Positions 23,801-35,681 of a stretch of DNA of 64,000 nucleotides are shown piece after piece. The notes below the pieces were generated by a model. The model searched no databases. It was not told the origin of the DNA and was given only the letters and a program-made list of their open reading frames with translations. The number at the start of each line of letters is the position of its first letter. The stretch's first letter is position 1. Source of the DNA: Eucalyptus grandis (taxonomy: Eukaryota; Streptophyta; Magnoliopsida; Myrtales; Myrtaceae); the NCBI RefSeq assembly GCF_016545825.1, contig NC_052619.1, positions 15,639,501 to 15,703,500 on the forward strand. The letters are read 5' to 3'. Position numbers and translations under genes: made by a program.

Positions 23801-26023
23801 AGTTGACTTATGTTGTTTCTTGCTTATTTTGTCTGCATGATTTATGCTTTCTTCTTTTCTGTGGATTGTCACAGTTTTCATGAAATTGTGTTTAATCGAC
23901 AGGCATGAAGGGGGGCTTTTTAATTTCTTGCATTCAAAGTTTCTCTCCTTGAAGCTGAAGTTCTCTCTCTTAAGTTCCTTCTCACAACAAAATTTTCGTA
24001 GTACCGGCTCATTGTCCAAAGTTCTCAGCCAAGAGCGTGAGCAAACTATGATTTTTTTTACCTCAGTTAGTGTTATTTATTGCTTAATACTAATATTTCT
24101 CAATTGCGTGATTCAGATATTGTGACGACTATGTTTGCTGGGAATTTTATTGGCATTGTATGTGCACGTTCATTGCATTATCAGTTCTACTCATGGTAAG
24201 TCTATTTGCAGAAGTTTGATAGCTACTCAACTTGTATCTCCAAATATTATCTGACATACTTTTACCACTGTTGCTTGTGAGTTGTAAATATTCGGGTTTG
24301 GTGTACCATGTATTGCATCGTATGTAGGGTTGTGAATGCACCGAGTTGAGCTGGCTTCTGCCAAAAAATTCGCCTAGCCTGAACAGCTTGGGCCTGATAC
24401 TGTTTGGTCCAAGGGCCTGGCCTGAACTGAAATGTGTAATTTGGCCTGGACAGAATAGGACTGGGTCATTTTGGCAGGTCCAGGCCAACTGGCCAGATGG
24501 CCAATGTCATTTTTTCTTTTTTAACATGTAAGTAGTTGTTAACAAAAACAGCACATCTTCAACTGGGAAAAGAAAGTACCGACCAAAAAAAAAAAAAAAA
24601 AAAACTGGGAAAATAAAGAACTTAAAAAGACAAGCACTTGCAGTACATAAGTCATCAAATTGGATGAGATTGTAAGCTTCATGAAGTAGCTTGCTGAAGC
24701 ATGAGCCTCTAGGCAGAGTAGGTAGAATATATCCACTAGATTTTGAAAAAGGAATGATGGGGGAAAAAACCCTCAAGGTAGTTATACCAACCTGTGATTT
24801 GAGAGTGGCCATGAATGAAGAGTGGTGGCCATCCTAATCCTAGTGCCTCAGCTCGTGGGAGTGTGACAAGAGAAAGGACAGATGAGTCTTGCAAGAAGTA
24901 CAGCAAGTCAGGTAGGGGGCTGCTGGACGTGAGGTGGCAGCTTGACAGTGGAGAACCAGGGAGAATGAGATAAATGGGAGAGAGAGTGTTTTGTGCATTA
25001 GGGATTTGAAATATATATTTTGTACCTTAAGCCCAAAAGAACAGTTTGCAATTTTTTTTATTTTAGGTCCTGTGGCCCAGCCTGGACCTATCTGAGCCTG
25101 GAAATATCTGGTCGGACCAGGTTTTTAGGCCACCAGGTTATTTTGCTTACCCTATTGATACAACCTGGTCGGACTGTGTTATGTTAAATTGGTGTTATGT
25201 TAAATAGTTGGAGGAATGTAATAGACCATTGATTCTTAGTCCAATGTGATATCTTTTCATTTTCTTTTATTCTTTTTGTAAGGGCCAGCTGCCTGATAGA
25301 TGCTCAACTGTTAGTTGGTTTATGTGTATCTACAATATACGTTAATTGCTACTGTGTTTGTGAGTGATATTATGCATTTCTTTGTTGCTTAAGGGCTTCA
25401 TTATTTCACAAACACATTAACACCCATTCAAGCATGCAAACCCATACATGCAGGCACTCATGCATAGTATGGGCTCCTATAATGTTGAGGCATCTTGTTC
25501 TACCTTTCCTTTACTCCCAATGCATTTGCATCATGTTCTTTGAGTTCTTCATTGTCTATCTTAATTTCTCCATGAATACTGTTGCTACTATTCCCATTGC
25601 TGGAGTAAGTTCACTCCAACTATTCTGCAATACACTTTGCACATCTTCTGTTCCACTTGAAGTTTGAAGGTCTATGGCTGTTGCATTAGTTTCTAATCTG
25701 GATCTATTGGTACAGGTACTTTTACAGCTTACCTTATTTACTTTGGAGAACGCCTTTTCCAACACTTATACGGTAACCTCTTAGTGTGTTAATGTTTAAG
25801 ACAGTAATTTCTATACATACGTTTTGAAGGACAAAGGTGTCTCTGTTGCAGGATAATATTGTTCGTAGGCGTGGAGTTATGCTGGAATGTCTATCCATCA
25901 AACATCTTTTCGTCTGTTCTGCTTCTCTGTCTCCACTTAATTATATTTTGGGGCCTTTGGCGTGCTCCCCCGGAATATCCTTATGTTAAGGCTGAATCAT
26001 CAAGTGGAAAGAAAGAAGAATGA
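20858..26023 (+). CDS. ALG3: ALG3, dolichyl-P-Man:Man5GlcNAc2-PP-dolichol alpha-1,3-mannosyltransferase (frame broken in exon 1)
   Basis: ALG3 adds the first lumenal mannose to the lipid-linked N-glycan precursor in the ER. Exons: 20858..21016, 21109..21143, 21280..21417, 21535..21603, 22102..22259, 22349..22415, 22515..22568, 22811..22899, 23442..23558, 23903..24036, 24117..24195, 25716..25772, 25852..26023; all are GT-AG with agreeing phases. Conserved blocks include '[11 protein letters not shown]', '[20 protein letters not shown]', 'LRLFNDCF', '[12 protein letters not shown]' and '[12 protein letters not shown]'. Many hydrophobic helices are present. The expected protein is about 442 aa, close to the Arabidopsis length. 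The ATG at 20858 (or 20834) opens a frame that meets TGA at 20924. The hydrophobic ALG3 frame continues one base out of phase and has no ATG of its own after the TAG at 20848. One missing G near 20925 explains this. Intron 11 (1.5 kb) holds a hAT-like insertion. Confidence 0.92.
24325..25154. mobile_element. hAT-like non-autonomous element inside ALG3 intron 11
   Basis: The left end is TAGGGTTGTGAATGCA and the right end, read on the other strand, TAGGGTAAGCAAAA. Both belong to the 'TAGGGnTGnGCA' class also seen at 45963 and 63166. Near the ends it has 'GGCCTGGcCTGAAC' and 'CCTGGACC' words. A 20-A run lies at about 24583-24603. The flanking 8-mers do not form a clear duplication, so the insertion is old or the edges are slightly off. 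It does not touch the splice sites at 24196 and 25715. Confidence 0.5.
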
Positions 26024-26390
26024 AAAACTCCAATGCCCGTTTTGCTGATCCTCTTGATGGTCACAGCTTCAAGTTTCTTTTTGGACCTTCATCTGTACTA
26101 ACAGCATGAATAGAAGATACAAGAAACAACAACAGTTTTGACATTATTGTGCAGATATTTTTCTTCCAATGAGTATACCTTGCATTGCTGTCATTAAGAC
26201 TTGAAAGATAGGCGATTTCAGAAATCACTCGATGATGCGTCATCCTGCTTGCATTATTATATACAGACGGGTACTTTGGGATTATCAGCCTTATTACATG
26301 CTATGTTATTCTAAAGCAACACTGCGAACTATTGATCCCTTGAATCACCCGGCGAAACCAATTGGGATATAGACTGCAAGTCGCAATTTA

Positions 26391-27165
26391 GGCCCTGTTT
26401 GGTAACCGGCCAAATAGGAAATTTTTTTTTTCTCGGGAATAGTTTTGCAACAGAATCGTGTTTGGTAAAATTTTTGTTCTTGGGAACAAATTTCTATTTT
26501 TTTGTTCTCGAAAGTAGATTTGGTACAAAATCAAGAATAAAAAAAGTTAATTCTTGTTCCCGGGAACAATATTCTCTTTTTATTTTCTTTTTTCTTGTAC
26601 CATTTTCTTCTTCTTCTTCTTCTCTGCCATCGCCGCGGGTTGCCGACAACCGGTACGGCAAGCTCGCTAGAGGCTCGTGCCAGGCTAGGGTGAGGTCTGG
26701 CGAGCGAGCTGGACACAAGCTCAGCCACTGGTGAGGCTCACCCAACCCCACCGAGGCTGGGTGAGGCCCTCCTAGCCATCGGCGAAGCTCAGCCTCGCTA
26801 GATTTGGTAGGTGGGCCTTGCCGAGGGTCGACGACGCTCCGGTGAGGTCGTCGGCCCTTGTTTGGCCGGTCGCCGGCCGCTGGCCGGCCACTTGAGGAAG
26901 AAAAATAGAGAGAGAAAGGAAAATAAGAAAATAAGAAAAAAGAAAGAAGGAAACAAGTAATAAAATTATTTAAAAATTAAAAGAAAATGATTTGGAGTAG
27001 AAACTTTGAATTTGGTATCAAACACAATTCTATTTCGGGAATTGAAATTTTGGACGATTACCAAACGACTTAAAATGCTTAGAAACTGTTTCTGAAAATA
27101 AATAAAAAAATAATTTCTAATCATAAATTGTTCTTGGAAATAGAAGCCTTACCAAACGCTCATTT
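26391..27165. mobile_element. GC-cored MITE, hAT-like ends (copy C)
   Basis: The best-preserved ends of the family: GGCCCTGTTTGGTAA on the left, and GAGCGTTTGGTAAGG on the right when read on the other strand. CAATTTAG/TCATTTAG-like flanks may be a decayed 8-bp target duplication. AT-rich arms carry 'TGTTCTCGG' and 'GTTCCCGGGAACAA'. The GC-rich centre lies at 26625-26895. It is non-coding and sits between ALG3 and RALF. Confidence 0.65.
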
Positions 27166-27892
27166 AGTGTCTTAACTGAATAGGTAGGCAAGCCTACCGG
27201 ATTTCTCATATTTAGATGTTTAATCGTTCACAACAGCAGAAGGTTCCAGCTTCGATGGTTGGAAGGATGAGCCGTAAGCTTGAATTTGATGCTAATCTTC
27301 TAATAGTTCGACATGGAGTTGTTCGAAGTGGATCAGGAGAAAGACAAAGTTTCCGCATCCTTTGATTGCAGAAAAATCAGCAAAATATTGGCTCTATATT
27401 CAATCTTATCATCCTGGGAAAGCTTCATCATGTTTCGGTTTATCCTCGTGGCTAGGGGCCTTAGGACAAGTAAAAAGTGTGAACAGTTGACGAACTCCGA
27501 ACGCAGTTTTGCATGGCAAAAGATGACAATATGAATATAGACGATTCTTATCACCTGTTGGGTGCAATTATAAACGATCACCTGGAACTTCCAACCGAAC
27601 GCATGTTGTCCGAGATACGTTAGCCGCTCACTAGTGCTGTTTCAAATGACTTTTGAGATGCTTTTGCTTCCCTTTTACCAGAATGAACTCGATGGAACGT
27701 GACTAGAAAGAGTTCGTATTATTCAGGAGGCAGAAAGGAGAGAGAAGAAGATGGATGAGGAGGCAGGAGGAACAAATGAGAGCTTTAGCTTCTTTACATG
27801 ATTTCACAATGACATGAACACGTCCACACCACAAGCACAGGGGAAACATCAGGAAACATATAGGTACATACACAGCCACTTCACCATTTTTC
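27166..27892. other. Intergenic DNA 3' of RALF
   Basis: I see no supported gene. Part of it must be the RALF 3' UTR on the minus strand. Short open frames at 27313-27581 have no recognisable domain. Confidence 0.5.
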
Positions 27893-28258
27893 TCAGCTAC
27901 GACACTTGGTGATAACGCTGCAGGGGCGGTTGTACGGGTTCGCCTCGGCGCCAGGCCTGCAGTTGTAGTAGGACGCCCCCCTCAGGGAGCACGGCACGGT
28001 GCCCGGCTGCAGCGCATCGTAGCTGATGTGCCGCGGCATGGTCGCCAGGATCCGCCTGCTGATCTCCGAGTCCATCCCGAACTCGTCCTCCGCCAGGCAC
28101 TCGGCGATCGGGCCTTGGCACCCCGGGGCCCTCATCGGGGCCGGCAGCATCCAGCTCAGCTCATGGTCCCCGCCTGCATTGGCCGTGATCGAGGAGACGA
28201 GGAGGATCGCAATGGATAGGAAGAAGGAGAGGATGGAAGCGGACGGGGCATTGGCCAT
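27893..28258 (-). CDS. RALF peptide hormone precursor (RALF1/23/33 type)
   Basis: Single-exon gene, 121 aa. RALFs are secreted peptides that bind FERONIA-family receptor kinases and LLG co-receptors and raise apoplastic pH. A signal peptide covers about residues 1-28 (hydrophobic 'ILSFFLSIAILLVSSI', then ANA). The pro-region ends in the site-1-protease motif RRIL (68-71). The mature peptide, residues 72-121, holds the family core 'TVPCSLRGASYYNC' and 'NPYNRPCSVITKCR'. Its four cysteines are C90, C100, C113 and C119. The usual receptor-contact YISY is HISY here (77-80). Length and features match AtRALF1, and the next gene leftwards-transcribed beyond the retroelement is LPA1, the neighbour of RALF1 in Arabidopsis. 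Confidence 0.95.
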   Translation of the reverse strand: MANAPSASILSFFLSIAILLVSSITANAGGDHELSWMLPAPMRAPGCQGPIAECLAEDEFGMDSEISRRILATMPRHISYDALQPGTVPCSLRGASYYNCRPGAEANPYNRPCSVITKCRS

Positions 28259-28319
28259 TTCTCGAGGGCTGATGGTTTTAGAGCCTTCTGCTGTGGTTGA
28301 CGTTCATGGCGTCGCGTTT

Positions 28320-28327
28320 CTTTATAG
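28320..28327 (-). promoter_or_regulatory. TATA box of RALF
   Basis: CCTATAAAG on the minus strand, about 62 bp upstream of the RALF start codon. Spacing allows a short 5' UTR. Confidence 0.6.
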
Positions 28328-28329
28328 GC

Positions 28330-29915
28330 GCGAAGGTGCGCAAACGAAGCGGGATGAACGTTTCGGTTTGAAGGGGCTTTTCATAATTATAGCGAGTGTT
28401 AGTCAAATAATTTGGAAGATCTATATGGGATTTATCCAAAAAAGTCAACACAACGACAAAAATAAATAAAATTGAGTTGTCAAAGAAATCAAATAAAAAA
28501 GTTTATTATCCACCTTGGAATGATCTAATGAGAAGTGCGTATCCATAATTTTGGCTGGGGAATTGATCATCGTGGATTCGAATTCTGCATAGAGAATTTA
28601 GATTTTTGTTGGGATTATGGTGAGATGAGTTCCCCTTCAAATAGTCGATTAATTACGATAGTAAACTCATATTATTCAAAAAAAGGATTATTTATCATAC
28701 GCATAGGAAAGATATTAGTTATTACTCACAAAAAATTAGAGAGCAATAATTCAAAGAAGAAAAAAAGCAGGATTAAAAGGAATTAATTTTATTAACTATT
28801 CAAATAAACCCAAGGGATTTTGTCCATGTGTGCTTGGTAATTACTAGACGTGTGAGGAATGAAGGATTACTAGACTTGGTGAGGATTCTTGCGGGTTCAA
28901 AGAGCCCCAGACACCTCATTTACATAAAAAATTTTATGCGTAAAAAGAAGATAACGTCTCAAATTTACTACATGTTCAAATATTATGGTTTATTAGCGAA
29001 GGGCGGGATTCCAAAAAAACCAAAATTTGAATTAAACGAATGACGTCATGAAATCGTGGCGTTTGTCCGAATGTGTTCCCAATGTTCAGAAGGCACTTCA
29101 ATGGCTGTGTTGAATCGGCTGCCGTCATAGCTACAAGAAATAGACACTTCATCTACAAAAGATTTCAATCCTCTGATGTATTCAAGAAAGATACAACAAG
29201 TCCATTAACACCAAGTGGGTAGGTAGGTAAGCGAGTTCGCCCTCTTCGCTAGAGACCTCAGCTCGAATCATCATATCATCGCATTTTCTTTTGAGGCCAC
29301 TCGTCCTCGACAAGGTACAAGGAAGAAGATAGAAGTCCCATTTCCAAATGAACTAGATGGTCTAGGAATGCACACTTTTATCTCTTTAATGCAATCGTTT
29401 TTTTCTCTTTCCTGTGCTGATGCAGTGGAAAGATGCTGTAATTTGACCCGCCGCAATGGCTGATTGTGATTGGTTTCGTCCAAAACGTTCAAAATCTGCT
29501 GAAAAAGAAAAAGGCCATTTGGAAGATTTTAACATTTGAGGGATCCCCCAAGCAGACCTAGCCGGGCATTTAAGCTTTTGACTCTATTAGCCGAAACCTT
29601 CTAGGTGATATGTATTAACACAACACATGATATCACACGTCTAATAAAGTATTCTCCTTCTCATAGTACTTTATTAGAAAATTTACGGTAAAAGTAAGCA
29701 CATCAAATTGAGTTGGCTTACTGATTGAAGAATGTATGTCAGTATGGATTACACACGTGATAAATAGCTTGATTATACACTCCACATATAAGCAATATTG
29801 ATTTCATTTTTGGGCTACTTAGTCCGATTTTGTGATATCATATCACAAAATAAAAAAAAGGTTTTCACATCCTTAGAGGGTGGCAACTCCTATTGGCACT
29901 GGAAAATGGAGAAAT
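28330..29915. other. Intergenic DNA with SINE-head-like words
   Basis: I find no gene. Around 29209-29275 the stretch 'AAGTGGGTAGGTAGGTAAGCGAG...CTCAGCTCGAATC' resembles a tRNA-derived SINE head (box A and box B), but without a clear tail. A similar 'GTGGATTCGAATTC' word is at 28570. The rest is AT-rich. Confidence 0.35.
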
Positions 29916-29919
29916 TTAA

Positions 29920-30432
29920 AAATAGTAATCAACTTATTATAATTTTTTCAATTTAATCCTAAACCTTTTTCTTTTACCAATTTAATCTTAAATCATTTGT
30001 GGTTGTGCCAATTTAGTTCATCTGGCTAATTTTGACCGGCCGACGCTGGCGTGGACGCTGTTCGGTGCCGACTATTTGGTCGACGCTAATGTGTTAATTT
30101 TTAATTTTTTTCTTTCCTTCTTCCCCTGCCGGCAAGGTTGATCTTGCTAGGCACTATAGAGGCTTGACCTCACTGGCCATGGGGAGGCTCGCCCAGTGAG
30201 GCCTTGCTAGGGGAGGCTAAGGCTCAAGGGAGGCTCACCTTTGGCCGGTCACCTTAGAGGAAGAAGGAAAAAAAAAAAAAAAGAAGAGAGGTGGAAAGAA
30301 AAATTAAAAAATTGACACGTCAGCGCAGTCCAGCTAAAATTATTCAAATATACTAAATGAGTACAAATGTAAGATATTTAGGATTGAATTGGAAAAATTA
30401 TAATAAGTTTAAAATTTTTTGGTAATTTTCTT
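29920..30432. mobile_element. MITE with long terminal inverted repeats
   Basis: The left arm contains 'AACTTATTATAATTTTTTCA' followed by ATTTAATCCTAAA. The right arm, read on the other strand, has the same words with few changes (AACTTATTATAATTTTTCCA, ATTCAATCCTAAA). The arms are at least 40 bp long. The centre (30040-30260) is GC-richer, with 'GAGGCTCGCC' words like those of the GC-cored family. An A run lies at 30268-30283. No coding capacity. Confidence 0.6.
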
Positions 30433-31999
30433 GTGGAAAATGTAATTGGACAAACTGTCATATATTTTGACATAAACTTAGCCGACACGGTCGTTTTCAT
30501 TTGGATTAACATTCGATGTTAGAAAAGTAATATCTTACGTGGGCAAAAGGAAAATTATTTTATCCATAACCATAACTATTTTACTGACGTAAGTACTTGC
30601 TTCATTCAATGGATCCTTTTGTTTTTTATTGGGTCAAACATTCAATGGATCTTACATCAGTTTCATTATCTTTTTTTTTTTTTTTTTTTTTATAACAATT
30701 TTCAAAGGCTTTAGATTGCTGTAAAGAAAGTTTGTAACTCCATGATTAAATATCTTAATTCTTCGTTACCTACCCACATTATGATAAACAAGATAAAACC
30801 AACTGAAAAAATTTGAAAAGGATTGATTTCGATTGTTCACATGACCATCTGGAAACTGTGTATTTCCCTAGCATGCTGGCTTTGTGAAGCATTTATTTGA
30901 GGATGGATGCTTATTATTTCGGAACCCTAATTAATTATGCTCTCCCTAAGGAAAATTAGCGGCATAGAAAGGCTTCAACAGAGTGGTACTTAGAAAATTC
31001 TTAATGGGGAAAATTACTCATCGATCTTAAATTTATAGTATGGATGCAAATTCAATCAATTTTTTTTTTTTCAGTTTTGCCAATTTAGTTCTAATACCTT
31101 TATGTAAATTTCCAATGTAGTTATTGCGGCCAATTTTTGTTGAAAACTGCAAACATAGCGGTCTAATTATTGTTAGTGATTATGTGTGACACAAAGATTT
31201 TCTGATGAAATTTCACAGAAAGTATTGCATTGAAATTTTGTGTAAATGTTTGAATTAAGTTGGGTAAAAAAAATAGAATTGAATTCATGTCTGTATAAAT
31301 GGATTTAGAATTTATGGGATGATTTCTCCAATAATAATGATGACCCATGTGGAAATGTAATTGGGCGATGGGGCGGTCAAAGCTGCCGGGGCCTGCCGCT
31401 CTTCCTTTGGATTGGATCGTGAAAAGATTGTCCTCCCAAACTCTATCCACATCAGAATCGAAGTGTCACCGTCCTGGCATTTGGCCTCTTGAGGAGTTTG
31501 ACTATTGGGCCCTGTGAAAACGAGAGGGGATCCCCAATTCAGTCCATTAAATTCGTGACTTCTTTTGGTGAATTAAGAGAAATTAATCCTTAAGTTTTCC
31601 CGCTAAGCAGGATTGCGCACTTGAACGCAGGCTGTGCTGAAGATTTGGGAACGCCTTACTTATGAAAATTGCACAGTGACTGTGAATTCAGATTGGGCAT
31701 TTTTTCCGGTTAGTCCCAGAACCGGGTGCGAGGGAATAGTGGAATGCGCGACGGTTTTCATCGGGTGCCACGGCATGATACTCTAAACGCACGGAATTGA
31801 TCCACCCAGGGGTAGAGTTTCCTCTTTTAAGTGGCGGGAAGCCGGGTCCAGACCCTCAGCTAACAATAGTATGGATCCTTATCCCATAAGAAGGAAAACA
31901 GAAGCAGGATTCAAGGGATGTGGAGCAAGAGGCGCCCCTTGTTGGGCATGCTGTCTTATTGGGTTTTGGTGCATAGAAAATATTATAAAAATATTATAA
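30433..31999. other. Intergenic DNA left of the large retroelement
   Basis: I see no supported gene. A T run lies at about 30671-30690. The open frames are short and unrecognisable. Confidence 0.5.
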
Positions 32000-33554
32000 T
32001 ATTAATACCTAAATTTTGGCCAAATATTTATGATAAAAATTGTATAGAAAATTAGGGATTAATTTGGCCCTAACAAAAAGGATTTTTGCATCATGTTGGC
32101 ACTAATATTATTTGTATCAACTAAGTTTTAATTTTATTTTCATTTTATTATTGCATTTTGGGTAAATATAAAAATATTATTATTATTGAAAAAAAAAAAA
32201 AAAAGGGCTCTTTTCTCTCCTTTACATGGATTGACGCGAAGTGGACTCTCTCTCTCTTCAATCTTGTCCACATACATGAAGGAAGAGCAAGTGCTCTGCA
32301 CATGAAAAAAATGAAAAAAGAAAAAAAAAGAGAACAAAGGAAGAGAGTAGAGAAGTCAAAGAAACAGCCTAGCCCTCTCCATCTATTGATGTGCAAGGGG
32401 TTGAGAAAGGACAAAATAATAATAATAATAAAAAAAGATAAAAGAAGGAGAGAGAGATAGAGACAAAGGCAATCATCTTCTTCGGCTCTTTCTCCTTTTT
32501 CTCTTTCCTCTTTCCTTCCTCCTTCCTGCAACCCACGCACACCAGATGCCCTTACCGAAGGAGACTGGGATAGCCGACGATAGGAGTCATCAATGCCGCT
32601 GAGCTAAGGAGTAGAGTAGGGCTAAGCCTGCTGTAGAATGGACTGCCGAGGGCATGCCAGTTCGGCCGCGCCAAGGCCGATTGGCGTACCAAGGACCAAC
32701 AGTCCAAGCACCTCCATCGACTGGCCTCCTCACCTATAAATAGGACATTTGCATGCCCCTTGAAAAGATAGATAGAAGTAGCGAACTCAAAGGACTTCCC
32801 TCGAGAGACATTAGGGGAGGCTGGAGAGTGAGCAAGCTAGAGAAGAGAGAGATCGCAGGAGCAACTTTGAAGGACTTCCCTTGAGAGACGTTTGGAGAGG
32901 TTTGAGAGTAAGTGAGTTTGAGAGAGGAGGTCAAAGAGAGAAAGAGAGGCAAATTGGGGGGGAGATCATAGGGAGAAATCGGGGGAGAAGGTAGAGAGGG
33001 AAAGAGCTTGTGGGCGAAGGGGGTTCGGTTTCAGATTTGAGAGAGAGAGAGAGAGAGAGAGTCGCAGGATTGATCCCTGTAGTTTGTTGCTGCCGTGGTG
33101 TCACCTGCCACCACGCCCGTCAACCGGCCATGAGCCCTGCTAGGTTAAGCTCGCCAACCCAATGCTACTTGTGTCATCCCCTTAAATGTAGATTTGCTAC
33201 CTAGAGCCTAACGCAAGCTATTGTCGTCCTCCCCCCAACGTCAAACCTTCTGTCATATTTATGTTGCCTGCTACTTCACCATCGTGTTTGCTAGTCTCGT
33301 GGTGATTGGCGTTGCTTGTTGCGACTAGCCCATAGTGAACTTAGCTTCCCCCATTCGCCACCATCTGCTGCATCTCAGCCTGGTCGAACAGCTCACTATT
33401 GTTGCCTTGCTGCATTGTTGTTGTCGTTGACGCCAATTTGCTGCCCGATGATGTCCCAACCACCCCTATTGGCGCCGTTGAAAGGCAGAGAAGGAGAAAG
33501 GCACAAGTTGGGTCAAAACTCGGGTCGGGTAAGGTTTCTGACTATTAAGAGAGA

Positions 33555-34253
33555 GACCTTGTTTGGTTCAGCATATAGAAAGGGCTTTGAGGCTCTAAAG
33601 GGGTTTGGGCAAAAGCGAAGGTGTTTGGTTCAATTTTTTGAGCACTTTGGGAGATGCAATTGCATCTCCAAGGGGGTTGAAAGGGCTTTGGGGGAATGGA
33701 GGGGTGGAGGTCCATTAGGAAGTTGCATTTTCAGAATGCAACTTTGGTACTATTCATCACTGTTCATTTCTCCGGTGAGGAAGCCAATTGGAGGTCGATG
33801 ATTGTCGGCCAAGGGGTCGTGCGCGCCGGCAACCGTTGGCCAAGGGTTGCTCGACCTCGGCGACCGTTGCCGGACCTCAAGCGATGCTTGGGGTTGGCCG
33901 ACCTCGACGACCGTCGCTTGGGGTCGTGCGACCTAGGTGATGACCGTCGGGGTCGCACGACCCTAGGCGATGGTTGCTCGAGGTCGTGCAACCCAAGCGG
34001 CTAGATCTGGCCATCTAGCCGCCGGATCTTGCGGTCCGGTGGCCGGACTTCCAAAAAGAATATAGAATTTTTTTATTTTTAAATTTAATAAAAGTCATTT
34101 ACAAATGTAAATTTTACCAAATGGTATTTTGGCTAAAGTTGTATCTCAATGCAAATTCTACCAAATGATATTTGTATTTCGGAAAACCCCATTCACCCAA
34201 AGGTATTTGCATTTTGGCAAATGCATTCCTAAAAAACTAAATCAAACGGGCCC
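33555..34253. mobile_element. GC-cored MITE nested in the 5' LTR (copy D)
   Basis: The left end is CCTTGTTTGGTTCAGC, and the right end read on the other strand is GGGCCCGTTTGATTTAG. The centre (33770-34040) is GC-rich with 'GGTCGTGCGACC' words. The 3' LTR reads straight through the corresponding point (47631-47670), so this is an insertion younger than the retroelement. Confidence 0.65.
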
Positions 34254-34284
34254 AGAAACGGGTTGGGCTCATATATATATATAT

Positions 34285-34987
34285 GGATAAGTGTTAGGAA
34301 GTCCTACAACTTATCACGAAAATGTATTTCGGTCCTAAAACTTGCAAAAAGTGCATTTAAGTCCTAAAACTTGTCAAATTGTTTCAAATGAGTCCTAAGA
34401 TTGATGTTCGTTAGCCTTTTCCGTTAAAAATGCGACGTTGCATTTTAAATAATTTTTATTTTCCAAGTTTATTTTTAATTAATTTTTATCCATTTAAAAA
34501 ATAGATTTAAAAACTAAAAATTAAATTTATTCTTATCTTATTTTCAACAAAAACTAAAAAGAAAATTTAAAAATTTTATTTAATTTTTTTTTAAAAAAAA
34601 TAAATTTAAAAAATAATGTTAACTTTTTAAATATGTTTTTTATAAATATTTTAACTAAAAATATTTTTAATTAAAATGTTTTTTAATAAATATTTTAACT
34701 TTTTTTTTTTAAAATTTTGTGGTGAAAATAAGATAAAATAAATAAATTTGATTTTTATTTTTATTTTTTAAATCTAGTTTTTTAAAAAATTATTAAAAAA
34801 TTCACGTGGAAAATAAAAAATTATTTAAAATGCCACGTCAGCATTTTTAACAGAAAAGACTAACGGCGTCGATTTTAGGACTTGTTTGAAACAATTTGAC
34901 AAGTTTTAGGACTTAAATGCACTTTTTGCAAGTTTTGACCGAAACGCATTTTTTCGAAACAGTTTGCAGACTTCCTAACACTTATCC
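34285..34987. mobile_element. Fold-back element with about 115-bp inverted repeats nested in the 5' LTR
   Basis: The terminal 19 bp are perfect inverted repeats (GGATAAGTGTTAGGAAGTC). A further stretch of about 95 bp also pairs with few mismatches, including 'AACTTGCAAAAAGTGCATTT' and 'AAGTCCTAAAACTTGTCAAA'. The interior is extremely AT-rich and partly palindromic. Flanks are ATATATAT-rich, so the insertion targeted a TA repeat. Long arms suggest a Mutator-like non-autonomous element. The 3' LTR lacks it. Confidence 0.75.
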
Positions 34988-35661
34988 CTATATATTTTTG
35001 GGTCTTAGCCTAATTCGTGAGCTAGTCCACATCTTTCATTTCCTTGGTGCCTGGGGGTAGCCCAACTAGAGGCTTAGGCCACGCGTCTGAGCTGAGTTCG
35101 ACCGGGGTCAAATGTGGAGTTTTGACCCGGATCCATTTTTATAAAATGATATAATATATATTATTATAGTCTTAAAAATATAATAAAAAAATAATAATAA
35201 AAAAGGAAAAATAAAAAATGGTTTTTATTTTCCAAAAATCAGAAAAACCCAAATATATTTTATATTCTTAAAAAAAAAATCAGAAAATGCCTAAAAGATA
35301 GTTTTATTTTCCACAAATACATGGAAAATTCTTAAAAATCTAAAAACATGTTAGGGTTTAAACAAAATTAGGTACCGGAAGGATATTAGTGATTAACTAG
35401 TGTAATCAAGCCCTAATCCTAAATTTTCTGGTTGTGCAAGAGTTAATTATTTTTTCAAATATTTCGCTTGGGTTTCGAATCTGACTACCCTAAATCGATT
35501 AGTGGCGACTCTTATTTGAAATTGACTTACAAGTTAACAACTTGAATCATAAATCGTGAATTGATGGGTCCTGGAGAGCCTAGTTAAGCCTCGTGCTTAG
35601 TGAGCCATTACCCTCCACACGCGACCCCACGTAAAGGCGCCGAAAAAGTAGGTCGCAACAG

Positions 35662-35681
35662 CTTGACAACTCCGCTTGGGA
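35662..35681 (+). other. Primer-binding site of the LTR retrotransposon
   Basis: CTTGACAACTCCGCTTGGGA starts two bases after the 5' LTR end. It closely resembles the 'TTGGCGACTCCnCTGGGGA' site (tRNA-Arg-type primer) typical of Tat/Ogre elements. Confidence 0.7.

Larger units (their letters stand above)
32000..35660 (+). repeat. 5' LTR of the retroelement, with two nested insertions
   Basis: It aligns with 45322-48156. The left edge (TATTAATACC) corresponds to TGTTGACACC in the other LTR, so its terminal TG is mutated. The right edge is CAACA. It contains the GC-cored MITE at 33555-34253 and the long-TIR element at 34285-34987; both are absent from the other LTR. A (GA)n run lies at 33042-33061. 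TATAAATAGG at about 32736 is a plausible retroelement TATA box and is conserved in the other LTR near 46891. Confidence 0.8.

Noticed and set aside
29209..29275. SINE-head-like box A/box B words
   Set aside because: No 3' tail or target duplication could be found, so it is mentioned only in the intergenic entry.
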